Assembly: GCA_934330725.1 (NCBI GenBank)
Contig: CAKRGM010000025.1
Span: 1-36,463, forward strand
Direction of reading: 5' to 3'
DNA from: an uncultured Lachnospiraceae bacterium
GTDB taxonomy: Bacteria > Bacillota > Clostridia > Lachnospirales > Lachnospiraceae
Length of the DNA stretch: 36,463 nt
The notes beneath the pieces were generated by a model. The model ran no database searches and had not been told where the DNA came from. It saw nothing but the letters and a program-made list of their open reading frames with translations. The translations under genes and the position numbers were made by a program. Shown piece after piece: positions 1 to 9,320 of the stretch (position 1 is the first letter of the stretch; every line of letters starts with the position of its first letter).

Positions 1-1608
1 ATTTTACCTTATCGCAAAGAAATCAGCTTAAATTTTAGTACTATTAGTGCGAATTATTTTTACCTTTCAAAGCTGGTTGCGCAGATGGATATAAAGTCAG
101 ATAAGGTCACTGATATTCAGATTCCTGATTATATTAAACCTATAGTGTATCCTAATATGTCGGTTTCTGAATTTATCAAAAATGTTGGCGATATGTTCAT
201 AGCTGAAGAGTTTAAAGCACAATATAAAGAGTTTACGGATCTGAATACGGCAGCCAAAAGACTTGGAGCTGATGGCCAGCTTGATTTTGTTTTTAAAGAT
301 TTCAGGGACAGATGGTGTCAGATTACGCTTATTGAACAAAGCAGAAACAATAATGATCCCGGTAATTTAGTATGTATTGTCCAGGACATTGATAAACACA
401 AGCGAAAGGAATTAGAGTATCAATATAAGTTAAGCAAAGCATTAGAGGAGGCTAATAAAGCTAATATAGCCAAGACGGACTTTCTGCGCAGAATAAGTCA
501 TGATATCCGCACGCCGATTAATGGTATACGTGGTATGGTAGAATTGTCAAGGCATTTTCCGGATGACCCTAAGAAGCAGGATGAATACCGCGAAAAGATA
601 TTGGTAGCATCAGGATATCTGTTATCTTTAGTAAATCATGTGCTGGATATGAACAAGCTTGAATCAGGTGAAATGGTATGCGAGAATAAACCATTTGATC
701 TTATAAGTCTGCTTAATGAAGAGGTGACTATGGCAGAAGCACAGGCTGCTGAGCATGGACTTACGTTAAGTGGCGGTAAGGAAAAGAGTAATATTAAACA
801 TCGCTATATAATTGGAAGTGCTGATCATTTAAGACGTATACTTTCCAATCTTACAGGTAATGCAATTAAATATAACAAAGAAAATGGGAACGTTGAGATT
901 TACTGTCGTGAAATTTCAGGTGATGATGATAATGTTACTTTTAAATTCATCTGTGATGATACAGGAATTGGAATGAGCGAGGAATTTCAAAAACATGCAT
1001 TTGAGCCGTTTGCGCAGGAAAAAAAGGATGCAAGGACAAATTATACAGGAACCGGACTGGGATTATCTATTGTAAGGCAGATGGTAGAACAGATGAATGG
1101 AAAGATTGAATTTACCAGCCGGGAAAATGAGGGAACCAGATTTGAGGTTACAATTCCTTTTGAAATAGATCACAATCCGGTTATAGAAAAAAGCACGGAG
1201 AAAAACATAGATTTACGTGGTCTTAAAGCACTTCTGGCTGAAGATAATGAATTAAATATGGAAATTGCCAGATTTATGCTTGAAAATGAAGGCATTATAG
1301 TAACTGAAGCATTAAATGGTAAAGAGGCAGTAGATAAGTTTAAGGCATCTGAACCGGGATATTTTGATATGATATTTATGGATATAATGATGCCTGTAAT
1401 GAATGGACTTGAGGCGACACGTCATATAAGAGCATTGGAGCGTACTGATGCAAAGAAAATTCCAATCATTGCAATGTCGGCGAACGCTTTTCAGGATGAT
1501 ATTAATCAGAGCCTGGAAGCAGGGATGAATATGCATTTGACAAAACCGATTGATGAGAACAAGTTAAGGCAGGCAGTTGATGAAGTAGTAATTAAACAGA
1601 AGGTTTAA
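1..1608 (+). CDS. Hybrid sensor histidine kinase / response regulator, N-terminus outside the window
   Basis: The reading frame is open from base 1, and the first in-frame ATG (85) has no good ribosome binding site, so the gene is cut by the window edge and starts further upstream. Counting from the ATG at 85, a PAS-like segment covers about residues 20-110 and a short coiled linker leads to the HisKA domain (SHDIRTP, phospho-accepting His139). The ATPase domain shows N box (LSNLTGNAIKYN), G1 (DDTGIG), F box (FEPFAQE) and G2 (GTGLGLS). A C-terminal receiver carries the EDNE acidic patch, phospho-acceptor Asp433 in MDIMMP and a TKP lysine. No DNA-binding output follows, so its phosphoryl group must go to an Hpt protein or act by interaction. 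Its receiver closely resembles that of the larger kinase at 3441-7076, suggesting paralogy within the cluster. The signal it senses lies in the missing N-terminus. Confidence 0.93.
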   Translation: MLPYRKEISLNFSTISANYFYLSKLVAQMDIKSDKVTDIQIPDYIKPIVYPNMSVSEFIKNVGDMFIAEEFKAQYKEFTDLNTAAKRLGADGQLDFVFKDFRDRWCQITLIEQSRNNNDPGNLVCIVQDIDKHKRKELEYQYKLSKALEEANKANIAKTDFLRRISHDIRTPINGIRGMVELSRHFPDDPKKQDEYREKILVASGYLLSLVNHVLDMNKLESGEMVCENKPFDLISLLNEEVTMAEAQAAEHGLTLSGGKEKSNIKHRYIIGSADHLRRILSNLTGNAIKYNKENGNVEIYCREISGDDDNVTFKFICDDTGIGMSEEFQKHAFEPFAQEKKDARTNYTGTGLGLSIVRQMVEQMNGKIEFTSRENEGTRFEVTIPFEIDHNPVIEKSTEKNIDLRGLKALLAEDNELNMEIARFMLENEGIIVTEALNGKEAVDKFKASEPGYFDMIFMDIMMPVMNGLEATRHIRALERTDAKKIPIIAMSANAFQDDINQSLEAGMNMHLTKPIDENKLRQAVDEVVIKQKV

Positions 1609-1622
1609 GAAAGGATTTAATA

Positions 1623-1883
1623 ATGGAATTTAAGAGAGAAACAAACAGAATTTATGCAGAAAATGAAGATGGATTGACAATTGCAGAAATTACATTTCCT
1701 GAAAATAAAGAGGGTGTATGTACTATAGATCATACATTCGTGGATGATTCATTAAGGGGTCAGGGAATAGCAGGCAAATTAGTAGAAATGGCAGTAGATC
1801 AGATTGGTGATATGGGGAAAAAAGTGGATGCCACCTGTTCATATGCGCAAAAATGGCTGGAAAAACATAAGAGTTCATTATAA
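1623..1883 (+). CDS. Small GNAT-like N-acetyltransferase, YjdJ type
   Basis: An 86-residue protein whose whole length matches the short single-domain Gcn5-like acetyltransferases (YjdJ/COG2388 type). The diagnostic segment is DDSLRGQGIAGKLVE, the acetyl-CoA pyrophosphate-binding loop (R/QxxGxG/A), preceded by HTFVDD and followed by a helix and a final strand with CSYAQKWLEKH, as in this family. A Shine-Dalgarno (GAAAGGA) lies just before the ATG, 14 bases after the upstream kinase stop, so the two are probably co-transcribed. Members are usually unassigned and thought to acetylate small molecules or proteins; no substrate can be read from the sequence. It may be a passenger in the sensing/transport cluster. 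Confidence 0.85.
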   Translation: MEFKRETNRIYAENEDGLTIAEITFPENKEGVCTIDHTFVDDSLRGQGIAGKLVEMAVDQIGDMGKKVDATCSYAQKWLEKHKSSL

Positions 1884-1921
1884 TTTCAAAAGAGCAAAGT
1901 TAAGAAAACAGGGGGAAGGAC

Positions 1922-3397
1922 ATGAGAAGAAAATTTGCAGCACAGGTAATGGCACTGGTGCTTACTGCATCGGTAGCACTTGGCGGCTGTGCATCTAATG
2001 GGGAAAGTAAAGCAAAGGATGTAAAGCTGGATTCTAATAATCCTGTATCAATTACAGTATGGCATTATTATAATGGAACACAGCAGGCAACATTTGATGA
2101 GCTTGTAGATGAATTTAATGCAACCATTGGAAAAGATGAGGGAATATATGTTGAAGGGCATAGCAAGGGCTCAGTGGCTGACCTGGAAAAAGCAGTACGC
2201 AGTTCATTAAATGAGGAAGTTGGCGCAGAAAAGCTTCCGGATATATTTTCTTCGTATGCAGATACTGCGTGTTCTGCGCAAAAACAGGGAAAGCTTACAG
2301 ATCTTACACAGTATTTTACAAAAGATGAACTGTCAGGATATGTAGATTCGTATATTCAGGAGGGCTATTTTAATCAGGATGGAGCATTGTATTTACTGCC
2401 TGTTGCAAAGTCGACAGAAATAATGATGATAAATAAGACGGACTGGGAGCCTTTTGCAAATGCAACGGGAACAACAACGGATGAGCTTGCAACAACAGAA
2501 GGAGTCGTAAAAGTCGCACAGAAGTATTATGAATGGACTGACAGCCAGACACCGGATATACCGGATGATGGAAAAGCTTTTTACGGAAGGGATTCAATGT
2601 CTAATTACTTTATTATTGGAATGAAGCAGATGGGAAAGGAAATCTTTGAAGTAAATGATGGTAAAATGACAATAAATGCAGATAAAGACCTTATACGAAG
2701 ATTATGGAACAATTATTATGTTCCATACGTTAAAGGCTATTTCTGGTCATATGGCAAGTTCCGTTCAGATGATGTTAAGACAGGAGATATTCTTGCCTAT
2801 ACAGGATCTTCAGCATCAGCATTTTATTTTCCGGACAAAGTAGAAAGTGATGAAGGAACATATTCAATTAATAGTATGGTTTTAAATTCTCCAATTATGG
2901 AAGGCGGAGAAAATTACAGGGTTCAGCAGGGAGCCGGAATGGCAGTAACAAGGTCTGACGAGCAGCATGAGTATGCGTCCAGTGTTTTTCTTAAGTGGTT
3001 TACAAAGAAAGAACAAAATTTAAGATTTGTATGTCAATCTGCATATATGCCTGTATTAAAAGAAGCAAACAGTATTGAAGCACTGGATAAGGTAATAAGT
3101 GATAGTAATATTGAAATAAATGATAAAGCCTACAGTTGTTTAAAGACAGTTTTAGATAATTTTGACCAGACAAAGTTTTATACAACTAAGAATTTTGAAA
3201 ATGGTTCAAGTGTACGAAAAGTACTGGATTATAATCTGTCCGACAGGGCTGCGTCAGACAAAGAAGCTATTAATAAAGCAGTCGCAGCCGGAGCATCAAA
3301 GGAAGAAGAAATCGCAAAATATACGTCGGATGAATCTTTTGAAAGCTGGTATAATGATTTTGTTGCAGCACTTAATAAAGCTGCTTCACAACAGTAA
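1922..3397 (+). CDS. Lipoprotein extracellular solute-binding protein (family 1), without own transporter
   Basis: The 491-residue protein starts after a strong GGGGGAAGG ribosome binding site. It has a signal peptide ending in a lipobox (ALGGC, lipidated Cys23), so it should be tethered to the outer face of the membrane. The mature part begins with a type-1 solute-binding signature (SITVWHYYNG, then DELVDEFN) seen in carbohydrate-binding ABC lipoproteins; later aromatic-rich segments and a conserved bilobal fold spacing fit the family. No permease or ATPase of the carbohydrate class follows. Instead the next gene, 43 bases on, is a membrane hybrid kinase with a large extracellular domain, and the following transporter has its own PotD. 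This suggests that the protein presents a ligand to the kinase, by analogy with ChvE-VirA or LuxP-LuxQ; that role is inference. It could also feed a transporter encoded elsewhere. Confidence 0.9.
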   Translation: MRRKFAAQVMALVLTASVALGGCASNGESKAKDVKLDSNNPVSITVWHYYNGTQQATFDELVDEFNATIGKDEGIYVEGHSKGSVADLEKAVRSSLNEEVGAEKLPDIFSSYADTACSAQKQGKLTDLTQYFTKDELSGYVDSYIQEGYFNQDGALYLLPVAKSTEIMMINKTDWEPFANATGTTTDELATTEGVVKVAQKYYEWTDSQTPDIPDDGKAFYGRDSMSNYFIIGMKQMGKEIFEVNDGKMTINADKDLIRRLWNNYYVPYVKGYFWSYGKFRSDDVKTGDILAYTGSSASAFYFPDKVESDEGTYSINSMVLNSPIMEGGENYRVQQGAGMAVTRSDEQHEYASSVFLKWFTKKEQNLRFVCQSAYMPVLKEANSIEALDKVISDSNIEINDKAYSCLKTVLDNFDQTKFYTTKNFENGSSVRKVLDYNLSDRAASDKEAINKAVAAGASKEEEIAKYTSDESFESWYNDFVAALNKAASQQ

Positions 3398-3440
3398 CTA
3401 TAGAATAAAGCAAGTGTAAGGAAAGGCGGGGAGTATAAAT

Positions 3441-6400
3441 ATGAAAAAGAAGAAGGGATTACTTAAAATCTTTTTGACTCCTATATTGATTATGGTATTG
3501 ATTCAGGGAATGGTGCCTTTTCTTACACTTGTATATAGTGGGATAAAAACAAAACTTGAGGAAAATACAATCCGAATTGACAATCATATGCTGGAGAAAT
3601 CACAGGTTATACTTCAAAATGATATGATTGAAAAATGGCGTTCCATATATAAGTACAGTGATGAACTGTCAGAAAAGCTTTCAGGAGTATTAAACAGTTC
3701 GGGAGCAGATATAAAGCAGTTTATATCGTCAGAAGATTTGCAGCAGGAGTATCTTGATAATGTTTTTCCGGGTATGATAGATGATTTACAATATAGAACA
3801 GTATCAGGAGTATTTCTGATTCTTGCCAATAATAATTCCATAGATAGTGAATCAGGTTATAAAGGATTTTTTGTCAGAGACTCTGATCCGGATACTAAAA
3901 CAGCATCTAATACTGATCTTTTAATGGAAAAGGGAAGTAAGCAGCTTGCGCATGACAAATCTATTTCACTTGACAGCTCATGGTCAACAGACTTTGATTT
4001 TGCGGGATATGGGAAACGAGAAGCTGATGATTTTTTTTATAAACCCTATCAGGCGGCAATGGAACATAAAGACAGTAATATGGTTGACTTAGGATACTGG
4101 GCAAAACCATTTATTTTGGAAGACCACTATATGGATAACCACAAAATGATTTCTTATTCTGTTCCGTTAAAATATGATAATGAGATATATGGTGTTGTAG
4201 GAGTAGAGATTGCAACAAGCTACGTTAGCAATTATTTTTCAGTTAAGGATCTTGATAATACCCTTAATGCAGGTTATGCACTGGGGGAAGGACTTTATAC
4301 CAAGATATTTACTGCAACTATTGCGTGCACGATACTTATAGCTTTATGTGTGTATCTGCTTGTGCGTTATGTTACAAATCCGGTATACAGGCTTATGGAA
4401 AGTATTCGTGGTGGTATAGAAGGAATACATAATTTTGAAAACTCTTCCATTCTCGAAATTGATGAACTCCATGATGTTATAGAAAATCTTACTGATGCAC
4501 AAAAACAAACTGAAGAACAGCTCCTGGAAGAAAAAGAAAGATACCGTATAGCTGTTGAAAGCTCACAGGATATGTTTTTTACATACCGTAAGACTGAGAA
4601 AATACTTGAGCTTGTTAACAGTGATGGATGCGATGGAGTATGGGATTGTAATGAACACCCTGAATTTATTGAAGATAATTATGTACATCCTGCAGACAGA
4701 AACATGGTATTTAATACATTCAGACACAATGAGAAAAAAGCGGACATAGAATTTCGTCTGTGCCTGCCGGGACAAAAAGATTACATATGGGCGCATCTTG
4801 CAGCAAGTATTATGCAGGATGAGAACGGTGAGTATAATCGCATCGTTGGATGTGTTAATAACATAACACAGAGAAAACTTCTTGAAGAAGCACAGATAAA
4901 CAAGCAGATATATGACTCTGTTACATCATTTTACAGGCTTACATATGGCATTGAGGCAATACAGACTGCACGTTTTAAAAAACCTGAAGGCTTTCTTGCA
5001 ATGACTGATATAGAACAGTTTACCAGTATTGATGAACAATATGGTCTGGTTTTTGGAGAACTTATGCTTGAACAGCTGTCAGCTGTTATGAAAAAAAACT
5101 TTGAACAGCTGGGAGCAGATGATGTTATATATATACGTGCCGGAGCTGATCAGTTCCTTATATGGATACCTGACATCGGTAAGGAATATGTAGAAAAGGC
5201 AATGACCAGGACACAGAGAGAGTTTGCAGAGCTTACAGATGAAAATTATCTTGCGCTTAACTTTAAATGTGGAATAACGCGTGTTAAGCAGAATATGGTT
5301 TTACATGACAGCATAATACAGGTGAAAAAAGCGCTGGAGACTGCAAAGCAAAAGAAAGCAAATATAGTAATATATGAGTCACTTTCTGAAGGACAAAAGA
5401 TGATTGATGTAAATGAAGAGTTTGATGAAATTGACGCAATTGAGCAGTTAAAGCAGATGAGTCTTTCGTCACTTGCCTTAAATCTGTTTGACAAAGACGG
5501 ACAGATAGGAGTTGTTCTTGATTTTCTGGCAATTAAACTTAAGGAAAAGTATGAATTTGATAATATAATCATCACAAAGTTTAACATGGAATATTTATCA
5601 AATATACTTTCGTATCACTGGCATGATACAAAGAAACATGGTAAATGGGAAGGGATAGTGCACTGTACAGATGCACAATATCTGAAGTTTATTGAGAATA
5701 ATGAAATGCAGAAAGTCCTTACGTATGATGAAAATGAAAAGAACAATCCTGTTTTTGGAGCATTTGTATTTGGAACTCATGGACTTATATTTCATATGAT
5801 GGATGGAGGCCAGTATTCGGGAAGTATAATACTTATTGGAGGAGATACAAAGCTGCTTAATGAAGAAAACGAACAAAAGTGTCTTGATGAGATAAGTGCT
5901 ATTTTACAAAACAGGATTAATATACAAAGACATGATTTATCAGCACAGGCAAAGTCAGAGTTTCTTGCCAGAATGTCCCACGAGATCCGTACACCAATGA
6001 ATGGTATAATCGGTATGACAGAAATCGCATTAAAGCATGGACAGACTGAGGAAAAACGTGTAGAATGTCTGAAGAAAATAGAAAGCTCATCAAATTATCT
6101 GCTTGGACTTCTTAATGACATTCTTGATATGTCAAAGATTGAAAGTGGAAAAATGAAGCTTGTTTATGGCAGTTATAATCTGCGGGAAATCCTTGATGAT
6201 ATTAAAATCCTGATGGATAACCGTATGGCTGAAAAGAATATTACATTCAGACAGGATATTGATTTGAAAAACAGCTGGTTTTTGTGTGATAAATTAAGGA
6301 TAAATCAGGTACTTGTAAATCTTTTAAGTAATGCGGTTAAGTATTCTAATCCAGGTGGAAATGTCACACTTATTGTAAAAGAAACGTGCAAAGAAGATAA

Positions 6401-7076
6401 AGAATCAAATATTTATTTTGCAGTTCAGGATGATGGAATAGGCATAGCAAAAGATAAACAACAGCTTATATTCCAGAGTTTTGAGCAGGCTGATGAGTCA
6501 GAAGCTGCAAGAAGACAGGGAACAGGACTTGGACTTGCAATCTGTAACAGGCTTGTTCATATGATGGATTCAGATATAAAACTTGAGAGTGAAATAAATA
6601 AGGGAAGTAAATTTAGTTTTTCAATTGTTTTAAAACAGATAACAGAAGAAAAAACATTATCTGAGAATGAAGCAGAGCCGGTTGATTTTAAAGGCAAAAG
6701 AATTCTTGTAGTAGAAGATAATGAGCTTAACATGGAAATAATTCATACATTGCTTGAGGATTATGGTATTATTGTTTCAGAAGCTTATAATGGAAAAGAG
6801 GCAGTGGAATGTGTTAAGAATAATCCGCCATATTATTATGATCTGATCCTTATGGATATTATGATGCCTGTAATGGACGGACTTGAGGCTACACGTGAAA
6901 TACGTAATATACCGAGGGATGACTGCAGTCATATTCCGATTATCGCTATGAGTGCAAAGGCATTTGATGAAGATGTAAAACGCTCACTTGCCAGTGGTAT
7001 GAATGCGCATCTGTCAAAACCGGTGAACATAAAAGCACTCGAAAAAACTCTTTCAAAAATCATGATGGGAGGCTGA
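3441..7076 (+). CDS. Large membrane hybrid histidine kinase (Cache-PAS-degenerate GGDEF-GAF-like-HisKA-HATPase-REC)
   Basis: A 1211-residue sensor. Transmembrane segment 1 spans about residues 9-32, an extracellular double-Cache-like region about 35-285, and transmembrane segment 2 about 289-311, followed by a short HAMP-like stretch. A PAS domain follows (about 368-475). A GGDEF-fold region (about 490-625) has RAGADQF (566-572) where active cyclases have RYGGDEF, so it is expected to be catalytically dead. A GAF-like region (about 655-830) follows, then HisKA with SHEIRTP (His847), an ATPase domain (LLSNAVKYS, DDGIGIA, FQSFEQAD, GTGLGLA) and a receiver with Asp1139 in MDIMMP. The gene lies between the orphan binding protein and potABCD, with a single base before potA, pointing to a common transcript. 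There is no DNA-binding domain. It probably senses a ligand outside the cell, perhaps through the neighbouring lipoprotein. Confidence 0.94.
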   Translation: MKKKKGLLKIFLTPILIMVLIQGMVPFLTLVYSGIKTKLEENTIRIDNHMLEKSQVILQNDMIEKWRSIYKYSDELSEKLSGVLNSSGADIKQFISSEDLQQEYLDNVFPGMIDDLQYRTVSGVFLILANNNSIDSESGYKGFFVRDSDPDTKTASNTDLLMEKGSKQLAHDKSISLDSSWSTDFDFAGYGKREADDFFYKPYQAAMEHKDSNMVDLGYWAKPFILEDHYMDNHKMISYSVPLKYDNEIYGVVGVEIATSYVSNYFSVKDLDNTLNAGYALGEGLYTKIFTATIACTILIALCVYLLVRYVTNPVYRLMESIRGGIEGIHNFENSSILEIDELHDVIENLTDAQKQTEEQLLEEKERYRIAVESSQDMFFTYRKTEKILELVNSDGCDGVWDCNEHPEFIEDNYVHPADRNMVFNTFRHNEKKADIEFRLCLPGQKDYIWAHLAASIMQDENGEYNRIVGCVNNITQRKLLEEAQINKQIYDSVTSFYRLTYGIEAIQTARFKKPEGFLAMTDIEQFTSIDEQYGLVFGELMLEQLSAVMKKNFEQLGADDVIYIRAGADQFLIWIPDIGKEYVEKAMTRTQREFAELTDENYLALNFKCGITRVKQNMVLHDSIIQVKKALETAKQKKANIVIYESLSEGQKMIDVNEEFDEIDAIEQLKQMSLSSLALNLFDKDGQIGVVLDFLAIKLKEKYEFDNIIITKFNMEYLSNILSYHWHDTKKHGKWEGIVHCTDAQYLKFIENNEMQKVLTYDENEKNNPVFGAFVFGTHGLIFHMMDGGQYSGSIILIGGDTKLLNEENEQKCLDEISAILQNRINIQRHDLSAQAKSEFLARMSHEIRTPMNGIIGMTEIALKHGQTEEKRVECLKKIESSSNYLLGLLNDILDMSKIESGKMKLVYGSYNLREILDDIKILMDNRMAEKNITFRQDIDLKNSWFLCDKLRINQVLVNLLSNAVKYSNPGGNVTLIVKETCKEDKESNIYFAVQDDGIGIAKDKQQLIFQSFEQADESEAARRQGTGLGLAICNRLVHMMDSDIKLESEINKGSKFSFSIVLKQITEEKTLSENEAEPVDFKGKRILVVEDNELNMEIIHTLLEDYGIIVSEAYNGKEAVECVKNNPPYYYDLILMDIMMPVMDGLEATREIRNIPRDDCSHIPIIAMSAKAFDEDVKRSLASGMNAHLSKPVNIKALEKTLSKIMMGG

Positions 7077-7077
7077 A

Positions 7078-8520
7078 ATGGCAGCAAAGTCAGATAATAT
7101 TATAGAATTAAAAAACATTTGCAAGGTATATGATGACAATGGGTTTAAAGCGGTTGATGATTTCAACCTGACAGTAAAAAGAGGTGAATTTGTAACTTTT
7201 CTCGGACCATCAGGATGTGGAAAGACAACGACATTAAGGATGATTGCAGGATTTGAACTTCCGTCGGGTGGACAAATCCTGCTTAATGGAGAGGATATTT
7301 CAAACATGCCGGCTAATAAAAGACCGGTAAATACAGTATTTCAGCGTTATGCTTTATTTCCACATATGAATATATTTTACAATATCGCTTTCGGGTTAAA
7401 GTTAAAGAAACTTCCTAAAGATGTAATTCGTAAAAAAGTTAAAAATGTACTTTCTATGGTAGACCTTGAAGGATTTGAAAACAGAAAGATAACTACGCTT
7501 TCAGGAGGACAGCAGCAAAGGATTGCAATTGCAAGAGCACTGGTAAATGAGCCTGAAATTCTGATGCTTGATGAGCCTTTAGCAGCTCTTGACCTTAAAA
7601 TGCGCAAAGAAATGCAGCTTGAATTAAAAAATATGCATGAAAAACTGGGAATTACATTTATATATGTAACTCATGACCAGGAAGAGGCACTTACAATGTC
7701 AGATAAGATTGTAGTGCTTTCAGAAGGAAAGATTCAGCAGGTGGGTACTCCGGAGGATATATACAATGAACCACAAAACGCATTTGTTGCGGACTTTATA
7801 GGTGAAAGTAATATTTTTAAGGGAATTATGACAGGGCATATGAAAGTCAGATTTTGCGGCGGTGAGTTCTTAGGTATGGATGATGTGCCGGAGGGAACAC
7901 TTGTAGATGTAGTTGTAAGACCTGAAGATGTTATAATTACAAAGCCTGAAGATGGTACGGTTACAGGAGAGATAACCTCAGTTATATTTAAAGGAATGCA
8001 TTATGAGGTGGCGATTGAATCAGGAAAGTATGAAATGGTCGTTCGGACGACAAAATGTTATTCAGTTGGAGATAAGGTAGGAATGTGTCTGGAACCTGAT
8101 GGAATTCATATAATGATTGCACAGGATCATACTACAAGTTTTGAGACAACGGTTAACAGTGATTATAACCTTGATTTTAATGGAAAGGTTATAAATTGTA
8201 ATATTACGGAAGTTATCCCAAAGTCAGTTATAAAAGATGGAGTGCTCTTTGATGGAAACGGAGAAAAGATTGACACGGCAAGACTTAAGGTTATAGTTTC
8301 AATTGAACCTTATGATATTCAAATGAGTGATGAAAAAGATGCAGGAATTGTGTCAGGACAGATTATAAATCTTATTTATAAGGGTGATCACTATAGCTAT
8401 GTAATAAGAACAGAATATGGTCATGACCTTATAGTTGATGATGAATATCTGTGGAACATGGATGATCAGGTAAGCCTTATTATGCCTGAGGATAAAATGA
8501 AGTTTCAGTTGAAGAAGTAA
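7078..8520 (+). CDS. potA: Spermidine/putrescine ABC transporter ATP-binding protein PotA, with long C-terminal region
   Basis: The ATPase that powers polyamine uptake. It shows Walker A GPSGCGKTT (43-51), a Q loop in VFQRYALFPHM, signature LSGGQQQR (from 141), Walker B LMLDEP (Asp165, Glu166) and the switch VTHDQ. The PotA assignment rests on the following potB, potC and potD genes. At 480 residues it is about 100 longer than usual PotA. The extra length is C-terminal and appears to hold two TOBE-like beta segments, the first near GEITSVIFKG and the second near GQIINLIYKG, with similar hydrophobic spacing, suggesting an internal duplication of the regulatory domain. Its ATG follows the upstream kinase stop by one base, so translation is probably coupled. 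Confidence 0.93.
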   Translation: MAAKSDNIIELKNICKVYDDNGFKAVDDFNLTVKRGEFVTFLGPSGCGKTTTLRMIAGFELPSGGQILLNGEDISNMPANKRPVNTVFQRYALFPHMNIFYNIAFGLKLKKLPKDVIRKKVKNVLSMVDLEGFENRKITTLSGGQQQRIAIARALVNEPEILMLDEPLAALDLKMRKEMQLELKNMHEKLGITFIYVTHDQEEALTMSDKIVVLSEGKIQQVGTPEDIYNEPQNAFVADFIGESNIFKGIMTGHMKVRFCGGEFLGMDDVPEGTLVDVVVRPEDVIITKPEDGTVTGEITSVIFKGMHYEVAIESGKYEMVVRTTKCYSVGDKVGMCLEPDGIHIMIAQDHTTSFETTVNSDYNLDFNGKVINCNITEVIPKSVIKDGVLFDGNGEKIDTARLKVIVSIEPYDIQMSDEKDAGIVSGQIINLIYKGDHYSYVIRTEYGHDLIVDDEYLWNMDDQVSLIMPEDKMKFQLKK

Positions 8521-8533
8521 GGGGGCTTAAGTT

Positions 8534-9301
8534 ATGAAAGAAGTATTTTCACGCAGACAGCTCTCAATACCATATGGACTTTTCCTGATTCTTTTTGTCG
8601 CAGCTCCGTTATTGGTTTTGGTTTATTATGCATTTACTGATGGATCGGGGCAGTTTAGTATTGCAAATCTGCATAATTTTTTTACTGATCCTAATACAAT
8701 TGGAACTCTTTGTTACAGTTTTGCACTCGCATTTGTAGTTACGGCTGTATGCATTCTTATAGCATATCCGGTTGCTTATATACTTGCACGTAGTGAATTT
8801 AAGAGAAAATCTGTAATACTGATGCTCTTTATTCTTCCGATGTGGATAAATTTCACATTGAGAATTACTGCTTTAAAAGAAATATTATCTCTTATAGAAG
8901 GCAATCTTGCGTTTCATCCCTTTTTAAATACGGTCATAGGAATGACATATGATTTTCTTCCGTTTATGATACTGCCTCTGTATACTACATTATCAAAACT
9001 TGATAAAAGTATAATTGAAGCATCATATGATCTTGGAGCAGATAATTTTCATACATTTATAAAGGTGATACTTCCTTTATCAGTACCCGGAATCATAAGT
9101 GGCGTATCAATGGTATTTCTGCCGGCAATGACCAATTATGTAGTGCTTGACATGCTTTATAACAGCACATATATAATGGGTAGTCTTATAGGAAGTTATT
9201 TCAGTGCATATGACTGGCATAATGGTTCAATGATAGCGCTGATACTGCTTCTTATCATAGGAGTAGTAAGTCTGGTTTCAGAAGATGATGGGAAAAATTA
9301 A
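8534..9301 (+). CDS. potB: Spermidine/putrescine ABC transporter permease PotB
   Basis: A 255-residue inner-membrane permease with about six hydrophobic helices. The cytoplasmic EAA loop, which docks on the ATPase, reads EASYDLGADNFHTFIKVILPLSVPG, abbreviated here to its key residues E-A-x-x-x-L-G-A and G. The start follows a GGGGGC-rich Shine-Dalgarno overlapping the region just after potA, 13 bases from its stop. Gene order potA-potB-potC-potD is the standard one for polyamine importers and supports naming this subunit PotB. The C-terminus (SLVSEDDGKN) is a little short compared with typical PotB but contains all expected helices, so there is no sign of truncation. Confidence 0.92.
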   Translation: MKEVFSRRQLSIPYGLFLILFVAAPLLVLVYYAFTDGSGQFSIANLHNFFTDPNTIGTLCYSFALAFVVTAVCILIAYPVAYILARSEFKRKSVILMLFILPMWINFTLRITALKEILSLIEGNLAFHPFLNTVIGMTYDFLPFMILPLYTTLSKLDKSIIEASYDLGADNFHTFIKVILPLSVPGIISGVSMVFLPAMTNYVVLDMLYNSTYIMGSLIGSYFSAYDWHNGSMIALILLLIIGVVSLVSEDDGKN

Positions 9302-9320
9302 AGTTGTTTAGGAATTAAGA

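Noticed and set aside
5246..5587. Open frame on the minus strand inside the large kinase gene (and similar ones elsewhere)
   Set aside because: Antisense to a well-supported gene, no ribosome binding site, no recognisable domain; such frames arise from the codon bias of the true gene.
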